Shown piece after piece: positions 31,162-41,746 of a stretch of DNA of 64,000 nt. Below the pieces are notes generated by a model that was not told the origin of the DNA, searched no databases, and worked only from the letters and a program-made list of their open reading frames with translations. Source of the DNA: Cladobotryum mycophilum (Eukaryota; Ascomycota; Sordariomycetes; Hypocreales; Hypocreaceae); the NCBI GenBank assembly GCA_036429605.1, contig JAVFKD010000004.1, forward strand, positions 4,588,001 to 4,652,000, in the 5' to 3' direction. Position 1 is the first letter of the stretch. The number at the start of each line of letters is the position of its first letter. The translations under genes and the position numbers were made by a program.

Positions 31162-31327
31162 TTTGGTGATGATTATAATAGTATTGATGATAATGTTGAT
31201 GGTAGTTGGTGATGGTGGTGGTGGTGACTGTGTGGTCTTGAAAGATATGGCTTGGTGCGTCGTCAGTCTTCAAGGTGTTGTCTTGTGATGGAGAAGGATC
31301 AACATCAATGACCAGAGAGAGTGACCC

Positions 31328-31334
31328 TTATATA
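31328..31334 (-). promoter_or_regulatory. TATA box of the poly-Ser gene
   Basis: TATATAA on the minus strand lies about 167 bp upstream of the ATG at 31161. Confidence 0.5.
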
Positions 31335-32284
31335 GCAATCTATCTCTTAAGAAGGAGTTAAACACCCATTGAGACTGACTGCCAAATTGAACTCTATAGC
31401 GAATTTATAGTTCCATGAACGTTAACATGCAAGCACACTTCTTTCTTACATGGGCAGACTTCCTTTTTTTGCACCCATTGCGCCATCTAAACTTTCCTAG
31501 TAGCTCATTTACTCAGCCCACATCCTTTTGGAAGGTAAAACGATGTTCTATTCATGTAATTGCGTGCCGACTAAGGAAATCTTGTTGGACAACAGAACTT
31601 TGTTCATCAATTGCGCTCAAGGTCCTTTCGTCACCATTAATACTACCACGAACCCATATTCAGTAGTCACCGCTCGTATCGAGACCATGAAAGGACAGAC
31701 GTAGGCCTGTATCGACGACGAGCAATGTCACTTGAGAATTCACCAAGACTCGCTACCTGGTGCAACCGCAAAAGGGTCACTGTCATATCCTACCGCTTCA
31801 AGAAATCTGCCCCAGCATCGAAATGTCATGATCCAGAGAACGCAAAAGACTTGAGACGTAAACTTCAGCATTGCAAAAGCCAACAATCAAGTGTGAATCA
31901 TAAGTGATGTTCAAATAGAAAAGCATATATTGTATCATCAACAAAGCTTTGTAGTAAAACGTCATTACTGAGGTGCGATGTGTCCATCACAACGCGCTGA
32001 AATATTACAGTGTATGAGTAGGTATCTAAATATAGCGGCCGTCAACATGATTGTTGTTCTCATCATTAAAATCCTTCGCATGAGCCCCTGCGATTATAAT
32101 CCTGAAAAGTAATCCGACTCTAATGCCCCCGATGCCCCCCAAACGCCTCACCTATTAATTGTCCAAAGCACCGATTGCTGTGGGTATCTTTTGGTCAGCC
32201 ATCCAAAGCGTGGCTGTCATCTCGATTACCCAATTGCCAGCCCGATGATATGGACAACAATCTCGCAGCATCTTCATTACGTAT
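31335..32284. other. Gene-free interval left of the transposon
   Basis: No gene is seen. One terminus of the MULE probably lies in this stretch, but no inverted repeat could be matched by eye. Confidence 0.4.
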
Positions 32285-35248
32285 TTACTCTGGTCGTGGC
32301 TGCCATATCCTGAAAGTGTACTGGAGGTTCTGGTTATTAAAGGTCCCTTGGGTTGTCTGCTGGGGAACCCCTCCGCCGAGATTGTACAGATTGAGGTTGC
32401 CCATGCCCGCAAACTGCTGGTAGTTTTCTGGTGGTACTGCATTTTGGACCAAGGTATTGCTGACAACTTGGGATGCTAAAGGCGGATGTTGCGCATACGA
32501 AGGCATAGATGGCTGCTGCGACTGTCCCATCACCTGTTGGCCGTGTGACTGATTCTGTGCAAGGCTCAACTGAGTCGCACGGGCATCTTGATTTGGCTGA
32601 TGGTGTGTGTTGACAGCAGCGGGTCGTCTGGGTGCTCGGCCTCTAACACCGCCAGGGGCGTTTACCGACGGGGGTTGGGGTTTTGAAACGTTGTCGGGGT
32701 TCGTGCGAATTGTTCTTGTTCCTGTGCCAACTGCTCGTCGGGTGTCGGCTGGATTTGGTTACCACCATCAGCACTATTGCTTTGTTGTAGCGTCTGCTGA
32801 ATCACCTGTTGTGTTCTTTGCTGGTTACTGGCGATCTGGTTTTGTATTCTAACGGACTGGGCCGGTTGGTCTTTACGCCGTTGTATTCTTCTGCGACCTT
32901 GTACAGGCTGACCTGTTTGCTCATCACTCCTGGGTTGGATTGGAATTGGCACTCTACCATCTGCCTTGTGTGCGGGGTGTGGGACGCGAGCGCCTGTTGT
33001 ACGAGAGACAATGGGAGGCTGAACAGTACGGAGAGCTGAAGACTCTGTGCTGGGAGCTATATGATACTGCTGTAAATTGGGAGCTGGAGACTGCTGAACA
33101 CGGGTAGCTGAGGGATACTGGACACGAGATATAGAAGAATGTTGGAGGCTAGGAGCTCCAGAAAGCTGGGAACGTAGGGTTGGACGTGCCCTAAGCTCGG
33201 GAGGGGGTGATTAACCCTAACCTGAACGAGCTTGAATTCTCCATTCTGCTGGTCTGTAGATGCTTCATTATTCTGCTACTTTAAATTAATTTACCGGATA
33301 TCGCGTGGGGGAGGAAAGCCCTACATCGGATGGTTTGAGCAACCAGTGGCGATCAATGTGTTCAGGGGCAAGTGTTTCGGATTTTTCGATGAGTGATAGG
33401 ATGTGGTGGCGACAGGGAAGCCCCATTTGTTTCTTGAACTGGCCGGTACAAGGCAGCGGTGGAATCTTGCCTTGTAGTTCGTCGAGTGCGAATCGAACTT
33501 GTTGCAGTATAGCGTCCATCGTCTTGGAGCCCACGCTGAGCTCAACGTCCTTGATGACTGAATATTCGTCCCAGTGCGCTTGTCGTCGGCCGAGTTCCTG
33601 CTGGAGGCGGAGTTCATAGGTTTCCCGGTACGATGAGACCATTTCCCAGATGTGCTGCTCAAGCTGGCAAAGGTCAGTAGAGCCGTTATCGAAGAAATCC
33701 TTCAAATGGGAGTTCTTAATACGGGAAATCATGCGCGTTCCATAATTTTGGAACCATTTAACCGAATATTGCACAAACTGCTGCCGTTCCGGGACGTATA
33801 TGTCGTGTAGGAATGTAATAATATCTGAAAGTTGTTTTTTTATTAGATACTTGATCAACTCGCCACCAGCGCATGGTTATTTTACCTTTTTGCATCGGAA
33901 ATTCGTAGCATAGTTGTGCCCATCGCTGCCAAAACTCGGCATCGGACTCTGCGCGACAGACCTCAACCCAGGCGTCCCGAATGCCATCCGCAGTATCGCT
34001 GAATTTTCTCGGTCCACCAGGTGGGACGTCTGGCGGAGGTGGAGCTTGAAGCGCCTGCCATGAGATTTGGATAGCGCGCTCAGTAGCCTGATCTATTTCG
34101 AGTTCAAGCGGAGTGTTTAGTAGGTCCTCGCCGATTTGATGGTACGGTGGCGCGCCAGTAGACTGCGGAGTTGGAATTGGAGTTGGAACACGATGGCTCA
34201 TGATGGACCCCTCCATACTGCCTGTCCACTTTTGTTGTATGTTCAAAGTGATATCCTTCATAATATGCCACATGCACACTTGCTGCTCGGACGTGTCAAA
34301 AACATCCGCCGATGCTTTCTTGAGACAAGCGTCATCGAAATCTGTCATGACAACCATCGGGAGCGGCACGCGGGCCTTGGTGGCAGCTATCTTCAATTGC
34401 TTCAGAATCCATGTGAAGGATGCCACGTCTTCCTTGGCTACAAGGCCAAATCCGGCACTGAAGCTCGTCTGCAACGCCGTTGTTCCAGTAACCTGCAGAA
34501 GAGGCATCTTGAGGTGGTTGATTTTGTACGTATTATCAAACAGCAAAACTTCCGGCGACCGTCTCCAGTCTTCTATGTTGTGGTGGTATATCCAAAAGAT
34601 TCTCAACAACTTGTCATCGGGGCCTTTATCCGCAGCATAGTAAAAGACTCTGTCGCTATCGCCAAGGCTATCGAGAAAGGTCTGTATGGTAGCAAAGGCC
34701 CCGGTACGACTCCGGCGAATTTTGTTTTGCATACAGAGGACATCGTGGCGGCTGATGCTGACCTCGGGGTACTCGTTGACGATTTGTTCCGCAATGTCCT
34801 TTGCCGTCAAACCGGGAATTCGACTTCGGCTTTCGACAAGTTTTTCAAGTCGAGGAATGCCAAAGTGCATTTGCGACTGTCGTCTGGAGCGGCAGGAATC
34901 GAGTGGGTTCTCAACCGGGTCATGATTGTGCTCTTCTGAGACAACCTCGAGGAAAAAGCCAGTGGTGTTCTTGTCGAATCTAATAATGACATAAAACGGG
35001 CAGTCGGACTTTCGGGATGAGGTTTGATACTGGTTCGCATTGTGCTTCCAGGGCCTGTACGTTCCGCTCTTATGACATCGAACATCAATGCGATTCTTGA
35101 CGCCAGTCTTGGGGTTTGCCTTGCTTCGTTTCTTGCTGAGTGGGTAGCCGAGTGTGTTTTGCGCCTGGGCTAATGCATCATACGCTTCATCATCAGTGCG
35201 GTACATCCCACCGTAGTTAAAGGCCGGTGCGGCCGCAGCCGCAGCCAT
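32285..35248 (-). mobile_element. Mutator-like (MULE) DNA transposon, coding part
   Basis: The element is defined by its transposase gene plus an adjoining Gln/Pro-rich coding-like region in the same orientation (about 33195-32285). That region reads as low-complexity, Gln- and Arg-rich protein in two frames. Two one-base frame breaks at G runs (33203-33207 and 32670-32674) would join it to the transposase and to itself. Terminal inverted repeats and target-site duplications were not identified, so the true ends are unknown. Confidence 0.75.
33286..35248 (-). CDS. MULE transposase (FAR1-like N-terminus, DDE core, SWIM finger)
   Basis: Exons 35248-33886 and 33824-33286, with an intron of 61 bp (GTAAAA...TTTCAG). 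The spliced product is 633 aa. The N-terminal WRKY/FAR1-type DNA-binding region has CHKSGTYR...CPFYVIIR...EEHNHDP. The transposase core has FDNTYKINHLKMPLLQVTG (first Asp), VVMTDFDDACLKK (second Asp) and CMWHIMKDI, the CxWH block before the catalytic Glu region. Exon 2 ends with a SWIM-like zinc motif (CTGQFKKQMGLPCRHH). The gene is intact up to the stop at 33286, so the element may be recent. The natural C-terminus may continue into the Gln-rich region beyond 33286. Confidence 0.88.
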
Positions 35249-36054
35249 GATGCACGGTGGATGATTATGCAGTGAGTGAGGGTATGGCTATCGCGATTCT
35301 CGGCACTGACAACGCGACCAGCTTGTTGGTGTTGATGTTTTGCTTAGGGGTTCTATGGGAACTAGCCCCATCTCGAAAGAGTCACGTGGTACGATATATC
35401 GTCATTGTCCAATTCCAGCGCCCTATGTGGCTTAGTCACCTGGAACTGTCGCATTTTCTCCTACTGATGATGGGGGCCGTGTATGAATCGACCATGGGAA
35501 GAATCAAGCATGAGTCCCGATAGAGTGTAAGCATCTATTACCTAGGTGGCTATGTGTGCATACACTAAGACATAATGAGACAGCATTGAGGGTGGTGGTA
35601 TGCGACATCTTAGAGGTACAATCCAGCACACCACCATACGGAGTAATGATTGAGCAACAAGACATTCAGGCCTGATATGCAATCGAGCCACTCCCAAGCC
35701 TTTACGGCTTCATCTGCCGTCGCAAGTTCACGTATGCAATGCAATCACAGTTACGAGACACGAAATATCAGATCATCCTTTCTTACACGCTATGGCAGTA
35801 CATTTATCTGGGTTACAAAGCCTGTGCGATTAGTTCGCTTTACTGGCGGATTAACTTGTAGTGTAGATCAGCTGCATCGTGCAGGCTGGTTCGAACGGCT
35901 GTCATGTAAGAACTTTTCTCGGTTGAGATATTAGTCATCTTCTGTGTCTCTTGTCCTAAGCTGTTTGTTTCGGTCAAAAAACCCCTTACGGTGGAGGCTC
36001 AAGGACATCGCATTTTCTTTCGACTGCGCTGTTTTAATAATGTGAGGATAGAGC
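35249..36054. other. Interval between transposon and BBP gene
   Basis: No gene is seen. It should contain the right transposon end and the 3' UTR of BBP. Confidence 0.45.
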
Positions 36055-38233
36055 TCAGTAAGTCATCTTAGGCGCCAGGGGGAGGAGGAGGGGGTGGCTG
36101 GTCGCTTGGGGGTGGAGGGGGGCATCTCCAGAGGGTGGTGGTGGAGGCGGTGGAGCTGATCCGGCATACTGCTGAATGAGTGCATTCAGAGGTCCCAGGC
36201 CAGGAGGAGCAGAAAGACCGGCAGCACCAGCTTGGGGAAGACCGGGAGGTGCTCCCATTCCTGGAGCGGCACCATAACCAGCGTAGCTAGCATAACCAGG
36301 ATATCCACCTTGAGTTCCGGGGGCTGGATGCGTGGAAGGGCCTGGCGGAGCTTGCTGCGCTTGGTGCCAGGGAGCTGCGCCGGAAGAAGAACCATAGTTT
36401 TGGCCATAGTAGCTGTCTCCGTGAGCGTTGCTGTTGCTGTTGCTGTTGCTGTTATTGTCCTGATTACGGTGACGATCACGAGCCCATGGTGCCGAGGAAC
36501 CACCACCGCTACCACCACCACCACCACTACTACTGCCGCCGCCATTTCCTCCTTCATTGGAGTCCTGGTTACGGCTTCGCCATGGTGCTGGGCCACCTGT
36601 AGGTCCACGTTGCCAAGGCTTCGCATCACCTCCACCGCCGCCACCACCACCATTGTAGCTACTTGGGCCTGCCTCAATTTGAGCTGGAGCAGAACCGGAA
36701 CCACCACCAAGTTCTTGCATAAGTTGCTATAATGTTCATTAGTCCATGTCTCTCTTGGACGAGTCGCGGATGTTAAAACGTACCTCCATTTCACGGTCAA
36801 CGGCATCGCCGCCACCAATCCTACCTGCGGGACGGCTGCCGCCGTTGCTGTTGGCGTTGCCGTTGTCATTGCGCCAGCTAGCACCTCTCTGCCGGTCTGG
36901 ACAATCACGAGCCATGTGGCCAGCATTGCCACAGACACGGCAGATGATGCTCGCTGTAAAGTTTTGCCGCTCAGGGCAGTCATATTTGCGATGTCCAATC
37001 TTACCACAGTTCTGGCAGGCCTGATTTTCGTCATCTCGCAGTGTTCCGTTGAGCGCAGCGAGTTCTCGAAGCTGGTTTCGCTTGAGTTCGTTCTGACCTT
37101 CGGGAATGGAAGCGGCCTAAAGAAAAGAAAGCAAAAAAGAGGTGTGAGCATTGTACTTGTTTAAGGTGATGCAGAAAGATTGGACTTACAGTTTCAATGA
37201 CGTTGTGGATGAGCTGCTTGGCCTTGTTGACCTTTTCCTCGGTATCGGCCATGATAAGACAGTGGAGATCTTCTTCTTGGTTACTGGAGTGAGCTGCATC
37301 AGAGCGTCCCTTGCCCTCCTTGACGGAGCCTTTGCCACGAATGGCAATCTTGGCGCCTGAATCATTTTCCATCTTCTTCAATGTGTTACCACGAGGTCCG
37401 ATAAGTAAGCCAACTTTGGGGGAGAGCTAGGTGTTAGTATGTGAGTTTGTTAAGATTAGAGGCAGACATAGGATAATTGCGCATTCAACGGAAAGAACCA
37501 GGCTGCATAAAACACCGCGGAGATGTAGCAACGAGTCTGATCATGATCCGAGCACTGGGAAAGGGGAGATATTGGTTAGGGTTAAAAGGGTTAGCAATCA
37601 TACTGAAGTTAATCTCTGGGTAGTCATTGACAGGCACGTAGACCTTCTCCTGGGTCTTGGTTGGCCTGCGGTAGTCCTGTGGCGGGTGGTAGTTAGGGAT
37701 GGTCTTCATGGCCTTTTCGATGAGTTTGTGGCGCTCATCCTCGAGACGCTTGCGGTAGCGGTACTCTCGAGTGTTGATACGTCGACCGTGGTTGTCGTAC
37801 TGGGGCGGCGGCGAGGGAGAGCTTTTGAACATGTCAGTAAGATATTCAATTGAAAGCATGGGGCTAGGGAAACATACCGGTCTCCATCCGCTGGGACAAC
37901 GTCATCTATGCGAAGCTTCTGGCTGATTTCCTCGATACGAAGATGCAAAGTATAGGCCTCGAGCTGTTCACTAGTCATGGACGAGAGAATGGCAGTGGGA
38001 AGGCCCATCAAACCAGCCGCCTTGTTCTCGGACGCGTCGCCCCATCGGTTTCGTTTCTTGCGTCGTCGAGGGCCGTCGGCTTCGCTTCGTGGTTCGGGGT
38101 CGCGACCACGCTTGAGATCGCGCTCGTCCGAGACTTCATCTATTTCTTCTTCTTCTTCTTCACCCTTAAACCGTCGTGCCTTCCCAAGCGGGATGTTGTT
38201 GGAGCCTGTGATGCCCTGATTTCTCCACGACAT
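36055..38233 (-). CDS. MSL5: Branchpoint-binding protein (BBP/SF1), splicing factor
   Basis: Five exons: 38233-37878, 37821-37604, 37413-37190, 37116-36784 and 36726-36055. In order: an acidic/Arg-rich N-terminus with an RKKRNRWGD motif, a helix-hairpin region (PTAILSSMTSEQLEAYTLHLRIEEI), RSPSPPPQYDNHGRR, a KH/QUA2 RNA-binding domain (YPEINFIGLLIGPRGNTLKK), two CCHC zinc knuckles (CQNCGKIGHRKYDC and CRVCGNAGHMARDC) and a Gly/Pro-rich tail. The protein recognises the intron branchpoint in the nucleus during early spliceosome assembly. As written, the last 24 codons are out of frame. One extra C in the run 36117-36122 gives the normal Pro-rich ending and a stop at 36070-36068, closing the gene at 596 aa. 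The gene is essential in fungi, so a sequencing error is likely. Confidence 0.95.
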
Positions 38234-39109
38234 GTTTTCTGGATGAGGCGGCGATTATTTGCCAGCGATGCGATTCAAAGAAAAGGGGAAAAAGCGAAGA
38301 GGTGGTGGATATGAAAGGGTTGAAGCTTGTCAGGCAGTGGCCAATTTGCTGTGCTCTCTCTCCTGGGGAAACTTTCAGCATTGCCCTGGATTTTCGGAGA
38401 AGGGTTCTTCCGTGCTGGAGGAACAGGTACCTACACCAAGGCTTATCTTAGGCCCTTTTCTTGCTACTAAGGCGCCATAAGGTACCCCTATGGGCGCGCC
38501 CACACAAGATCAGCAAAGGGGGACAATGCCTGTAGGTACAGGTACAAAGAGACATCCATGATTGATTGGGGAAACTCTACAGTGGAACAAAAGCCATGAA
38601 ACTCATCACCCATTATCACGACATCATATGATCCGCCTCTCTCATTTTACTCTATACGCGCATTGCTTCCATAAGGATGCTGTATGAGATATGTTGCTGT
38701 TTATCCGTTCCGTTCAGCGTTTGCCTCGCTGATTGTATATCGGAGGTGTGGTAACTCCCATGTCCCAGAGTTGAGGATTCTTCTCATCGCCCAGCTTCTA
38801 CCACGGGATCAGATGGCACTACTAAGCTTTGTTTGTAAGATTCAACTATCAAGAAGACAAACAAACAAGAATTTTGAGTTTCATGGAATATATAAGATTT
38901 CACTGAGTGCAAGAAAGTTAATTAGATGCGAATCTCGGAGGCCGAATCGCTCCAATCTATCAACATTTCTTTCTTTCTATACCTGGCTGCGAGAATTAAA
39001 CGAAGAAGCATAATATTTTCATAAGAATAGATGGAGTAACTACTTACAGATTAAGTAAAGAAAGCGCTGTTCGGGTCGCCAACTGTAGTCACGAATATCG
39101 AAAAATCGT
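38234..39109. other. Gene-free interval of 0.9 kb
   Basis: This is the promoter region of BBP on its left side. No coding feature is supported. Confidence 0.5.
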
Positions 39110-40028
39110 CTAGAAAAGCGGCATGGTGCCGTGCACCTCGCGCAGCTGTTCCCAGGTGACACTTTCTCCGTAGATGAGCTTTGCAACCACCTTGCCAGCC
39201 CAAAGACTTCCCCTTGGTGAAGCCATATACTGACGATGGGTGACCTCGGCACACTTAGAAGTCATGTAAGTGGAAAGGGGTGTAAGATTTGGGTTCAGTG
39301 TCATGTCCACCTCTAGATTATCCAGGGGCGGCCTCTTTTCTTGATGACTCTCCATTTCTCTTAGACTCCACAACGAGATTCTTCAGCTCGATGATGGGTC
39401 GATCCTCCTCGTCTGATAGCCCTGGGAAGGCGACAAGTTCCGGGCAGACTGACAACTGCTCGAGAGGGGCAGCCTGGGCACTGCTCCAATCAATAATACC
39501 CGTCAAATTATACTCGGTGTCAAAAAGCATATTGCCAAAATGCAGGTCGAGATGACACAGGGGAAAGGGGCCTCGGACTCTATCCTCAATGACGATGCGG
39601 GTTAAAGCCGTCTTCAGCACCCAACATGCCGTCAGCCAGTCAGGGTCGTCTGGATGCATGGCCATTATTTCCCGATTTTCACCCTGCCTCTGGTTGTAGA
39701 AATATTCGAGCGAAGTTTCCAGGGGGCCAGGCGAAGAGTGCCAGGCCATGGCCATGATCTCGACGGGCTCATCAGCATTTTCTCCACACCAAAGGCGCCC
39801 AATGCGGCTAAAGGTTAGATTTTGGAGTTCTGCGAAGACATTTGCAAGCTGCTTGGCCACTTTGGTATGGTGCTGGCGAGGTATGGTTGTCGCCAGCCCA
39901 CTCGGAAGGGCGCGGCCACCCAGGTACTCCATGAAAACATATGGATAGCCAAAGGGTTGGTCTGCGGACGCCTCAAAGTCGAAGACATCAGGGATCGGGA
40001 TAGTGGTATGTTTGTGGATTATCTTCAT
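39110..40028 (-). pseudogene. APH-like phosphotransferase, frame broken near the C-terminus
   Basis: The upstream segment (40028 to about 39358) contains the APH core: VFMEYLGGRALPSG, the catalytic loop LCHLDLHFGNMLFD and GIIDWSSAQAAPLEQ. The protein-like sequence then continues in another frame from about 39373 to 39110 (PPLDNLEVD, HRQYMASPRGSLWAGKVVAKLIYGES and WEQLREVHGTMPLF), a typical end for this fungal family. The break needs one extra base removed or two bases added around 39358-39373. It does not sit on an evident homopolymer, unlike the other breaks in the window. The N-terminus is also short: an upstream exon near 40126-40070 (good GTAAGC donor) would not join in phase. It is either a decaying copy or poorly assembled. 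Confidence 0.65.
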
Positions 40029-40426
40029 TGTAGCAATATTCGAAGTCTGCCGAGGAGAGGAGGAGCTGAATTCGCTTACCTTTGTCCGAATCTGGACTCA
40101 GGCCGGCGAAACCCTGCCAGTGGTCGCTTGGTCTTTCCATCTTGCCAGACAACTTTAGCACTCAGCTGGAGAGCGACAATTCGCCAAAGAGAGCACGGAG
40201 TTGTGGGGTTGAGAGAGAGTAAAGAAAAAGGAAAAATCTGAGGGTGAAGGGAGCGACGATGAGGGTTGTCTCCAAAGTTGCTTTGACGATGTAATGGTAG
40301 GATAAAGGCACGTGAATGTGGAGGAATATGCCAGTCCAACACAACACCTCACGACGCATCCTTCATGGTCGAGTTACGTCTCCTGCAATAGCTCATAATT
40401 ACTGCTCGCACCACTCGGTATTCACA
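40029..40426. other. Divergent promoter interval
   Basis: This interval lies between the APH-like gene and the F-box gene. It may include a missing 5' exon of the former; no other feature is seen. Confidence 0.4.
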
Positions 40427-41491
40427 ATGTCACTTCTACGATTGCCTCCTGAGACTCTAAGACAAATATTTGATCAAATTGGCTCGTCTTTTTTCCACGG
40501 GGATGTAGGCCGCCTCACAGTCTGCAAACAGTGGTTCGAATTCGCTCTTCCTGCATGCTTCAAGAGCATCAAACTTTCTCAAGAGACCTTGCGGCGTCTA
40601 ACCACCTCCGGGGCAATGAAAAAGCCAGGTCTGCTCAAAGACAGCTTGGAAAGCCTAGACCTTGAACTAGGGGGATATCAAGCCTACATCTCCACGTCCT
40701 CTCCCCCGGACTATGCGCAGGAGTCGAATGTGTCGGAGGCTACTGCCCCGAATGAGGCTCCCAGGGACAATTCGGTCAAGACCTGGATAAAGGCCCTGAA
40801 TGATGACCTCGCCCAGCTTGCCATTATAGCTCAGCAATCTCACAGGTTGCGTACCTTGCGCATACAAGCCTGGGGCTCTCCCTCTTCTGAGCCCCTCGAC
40901 AATGCCGAGGGTTATCTGTCACTGCCGACGCTGCAAGCCTTACTCTCGGTAGAAAATCTGAGCGTTCTTATGCTGGACCTATCCGTCAGCTTTCAGAATT
41001 CATCAGGACAGCAAGGGAACGGCCGTCATATTTGTCCGGCTATCGGCGCCCTTCTTCCTACTCTTCGAACCCTCCACCTACGCATGCGCAGCATCTGTCC
41101 CGATGTTTTGAAACCACAAGGCTCGAATGACGGGTCACACTTGACTGTGGTGGCCATCAACCTGAGTCTGACTGCGAACCTACCGGGGATAACGTCAGCG
41201 GCTCACTCTAAGCGATGCAGTTCCCGAGGCGGAGGATTGCTTCAACTGAAAGCGGACATGCAGGAACAGGCAGAAGCTCTCGCAACCCAAATGGTGTCCC
41301 CAAAAATCATCAGGATCCTGACCCATTCACTTCCGCAGCTTGAAACACAGTCGCTGGACGTCTTGACTGGCAAGACTATGGTGCTGGACGACGATATGGC
41401 GTGGGACGAAGATGGCAAGACTGTCGAGGAGGACTCGGAGTCAGAATCCGAGCTTCTAGATGACGAATTTTCTACTTTCTTGGATGATTAA
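40427..41491 (+). CDS. F-box protein
   Basis: The protein has 354 aa and one exon. The start at 40427 (context CACAATGTC) places an F-box at once: MSLLRLPPETLRQIFDQIG...VCKQWFEFALPACFKSI. F-box proteins recruit substrates to SCF ubiquitin ligases through Skp1. The rest is a hydrophobic, Leu-rich region (TLRIQAWG, LSVENLSVLMLDLS, LLPTLRTLHLRM) like the degenerate leucine-rich part of fungal F-box proteins. It ends in an acidic tail (DDDMAWDEDGKTVEEDSESESELLDDE). The upstream open extension to 40316 is leader. The substrate is unknown. Confidence 0.75.
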   Translation: MSLLRLPPETLRQIFDQIGSSFFHGDVGRLTVCKQWFEFALPACFKSIKLSQETLRRLTTSGAMKKPGLLKDSLESLDLELGGYQAYISTSSPPDYAQESNVSEATAPNEAPRDNSVKTWIKALNDDLAQLAIIAQQSHRLRTLRIQAWGSPSSEPLDNAEGYLSLPTLQALLSVENLSVLMLDLSVSFQNSSGQQGNGRHICPAIGALLPTLRTLHLRMRSICPDVLKPQGSNDGSHLTVVAINLSLTANLPGITSAAHSKRCSSRGGGLLQLKADMQEQAEALATQMVSPKIIRILTHSLPQLETQSLDVLTGKTMVLDDDMAWDEDGKTVEEDSESESELLDDEFSTFLDD

Positions 41492-41746
41492 TGCTGTTCT
41501 TCAGCCCGAGCTAGGCGGCAGCCAAGCTTAGAGCGGCGAGAATAGCTCCAGTAATGGAGATGGGATTTAGCAAGCTTGAGTGTGTTTAAGTAATGTAACG
41601 TATGACAGTGCAAAGACGGTAAAGTTTAACTGTCCATTTTCTATCATAACTCCTTTGACTCCCCTTTCCACTCCCTCCCCCTCCCCCTCCCCCCAAAAAA
41701 TTCTAGACCTCCGACCCTCGCGCTAATCATGAAAACGGCCATCGGA

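Noticed and set aside
31900..35700. Terminal inverted repeats of the MULE
   Set aside because: I compared the flanks by eye and found no convincing matching inverted pair, so element ends were not called.
35881..35900. GGTTCGAAC B-box-like sequence
   Set aside because: No acceptor, D- or anticodon stems can be folded around it.
36186..37151. 321-aa open frame overlapping BBP exons 4 and 5
   Set aside because: It runs through the BBP intron in another frame. The BBP frame has zinc knuckles and exact splice phases.
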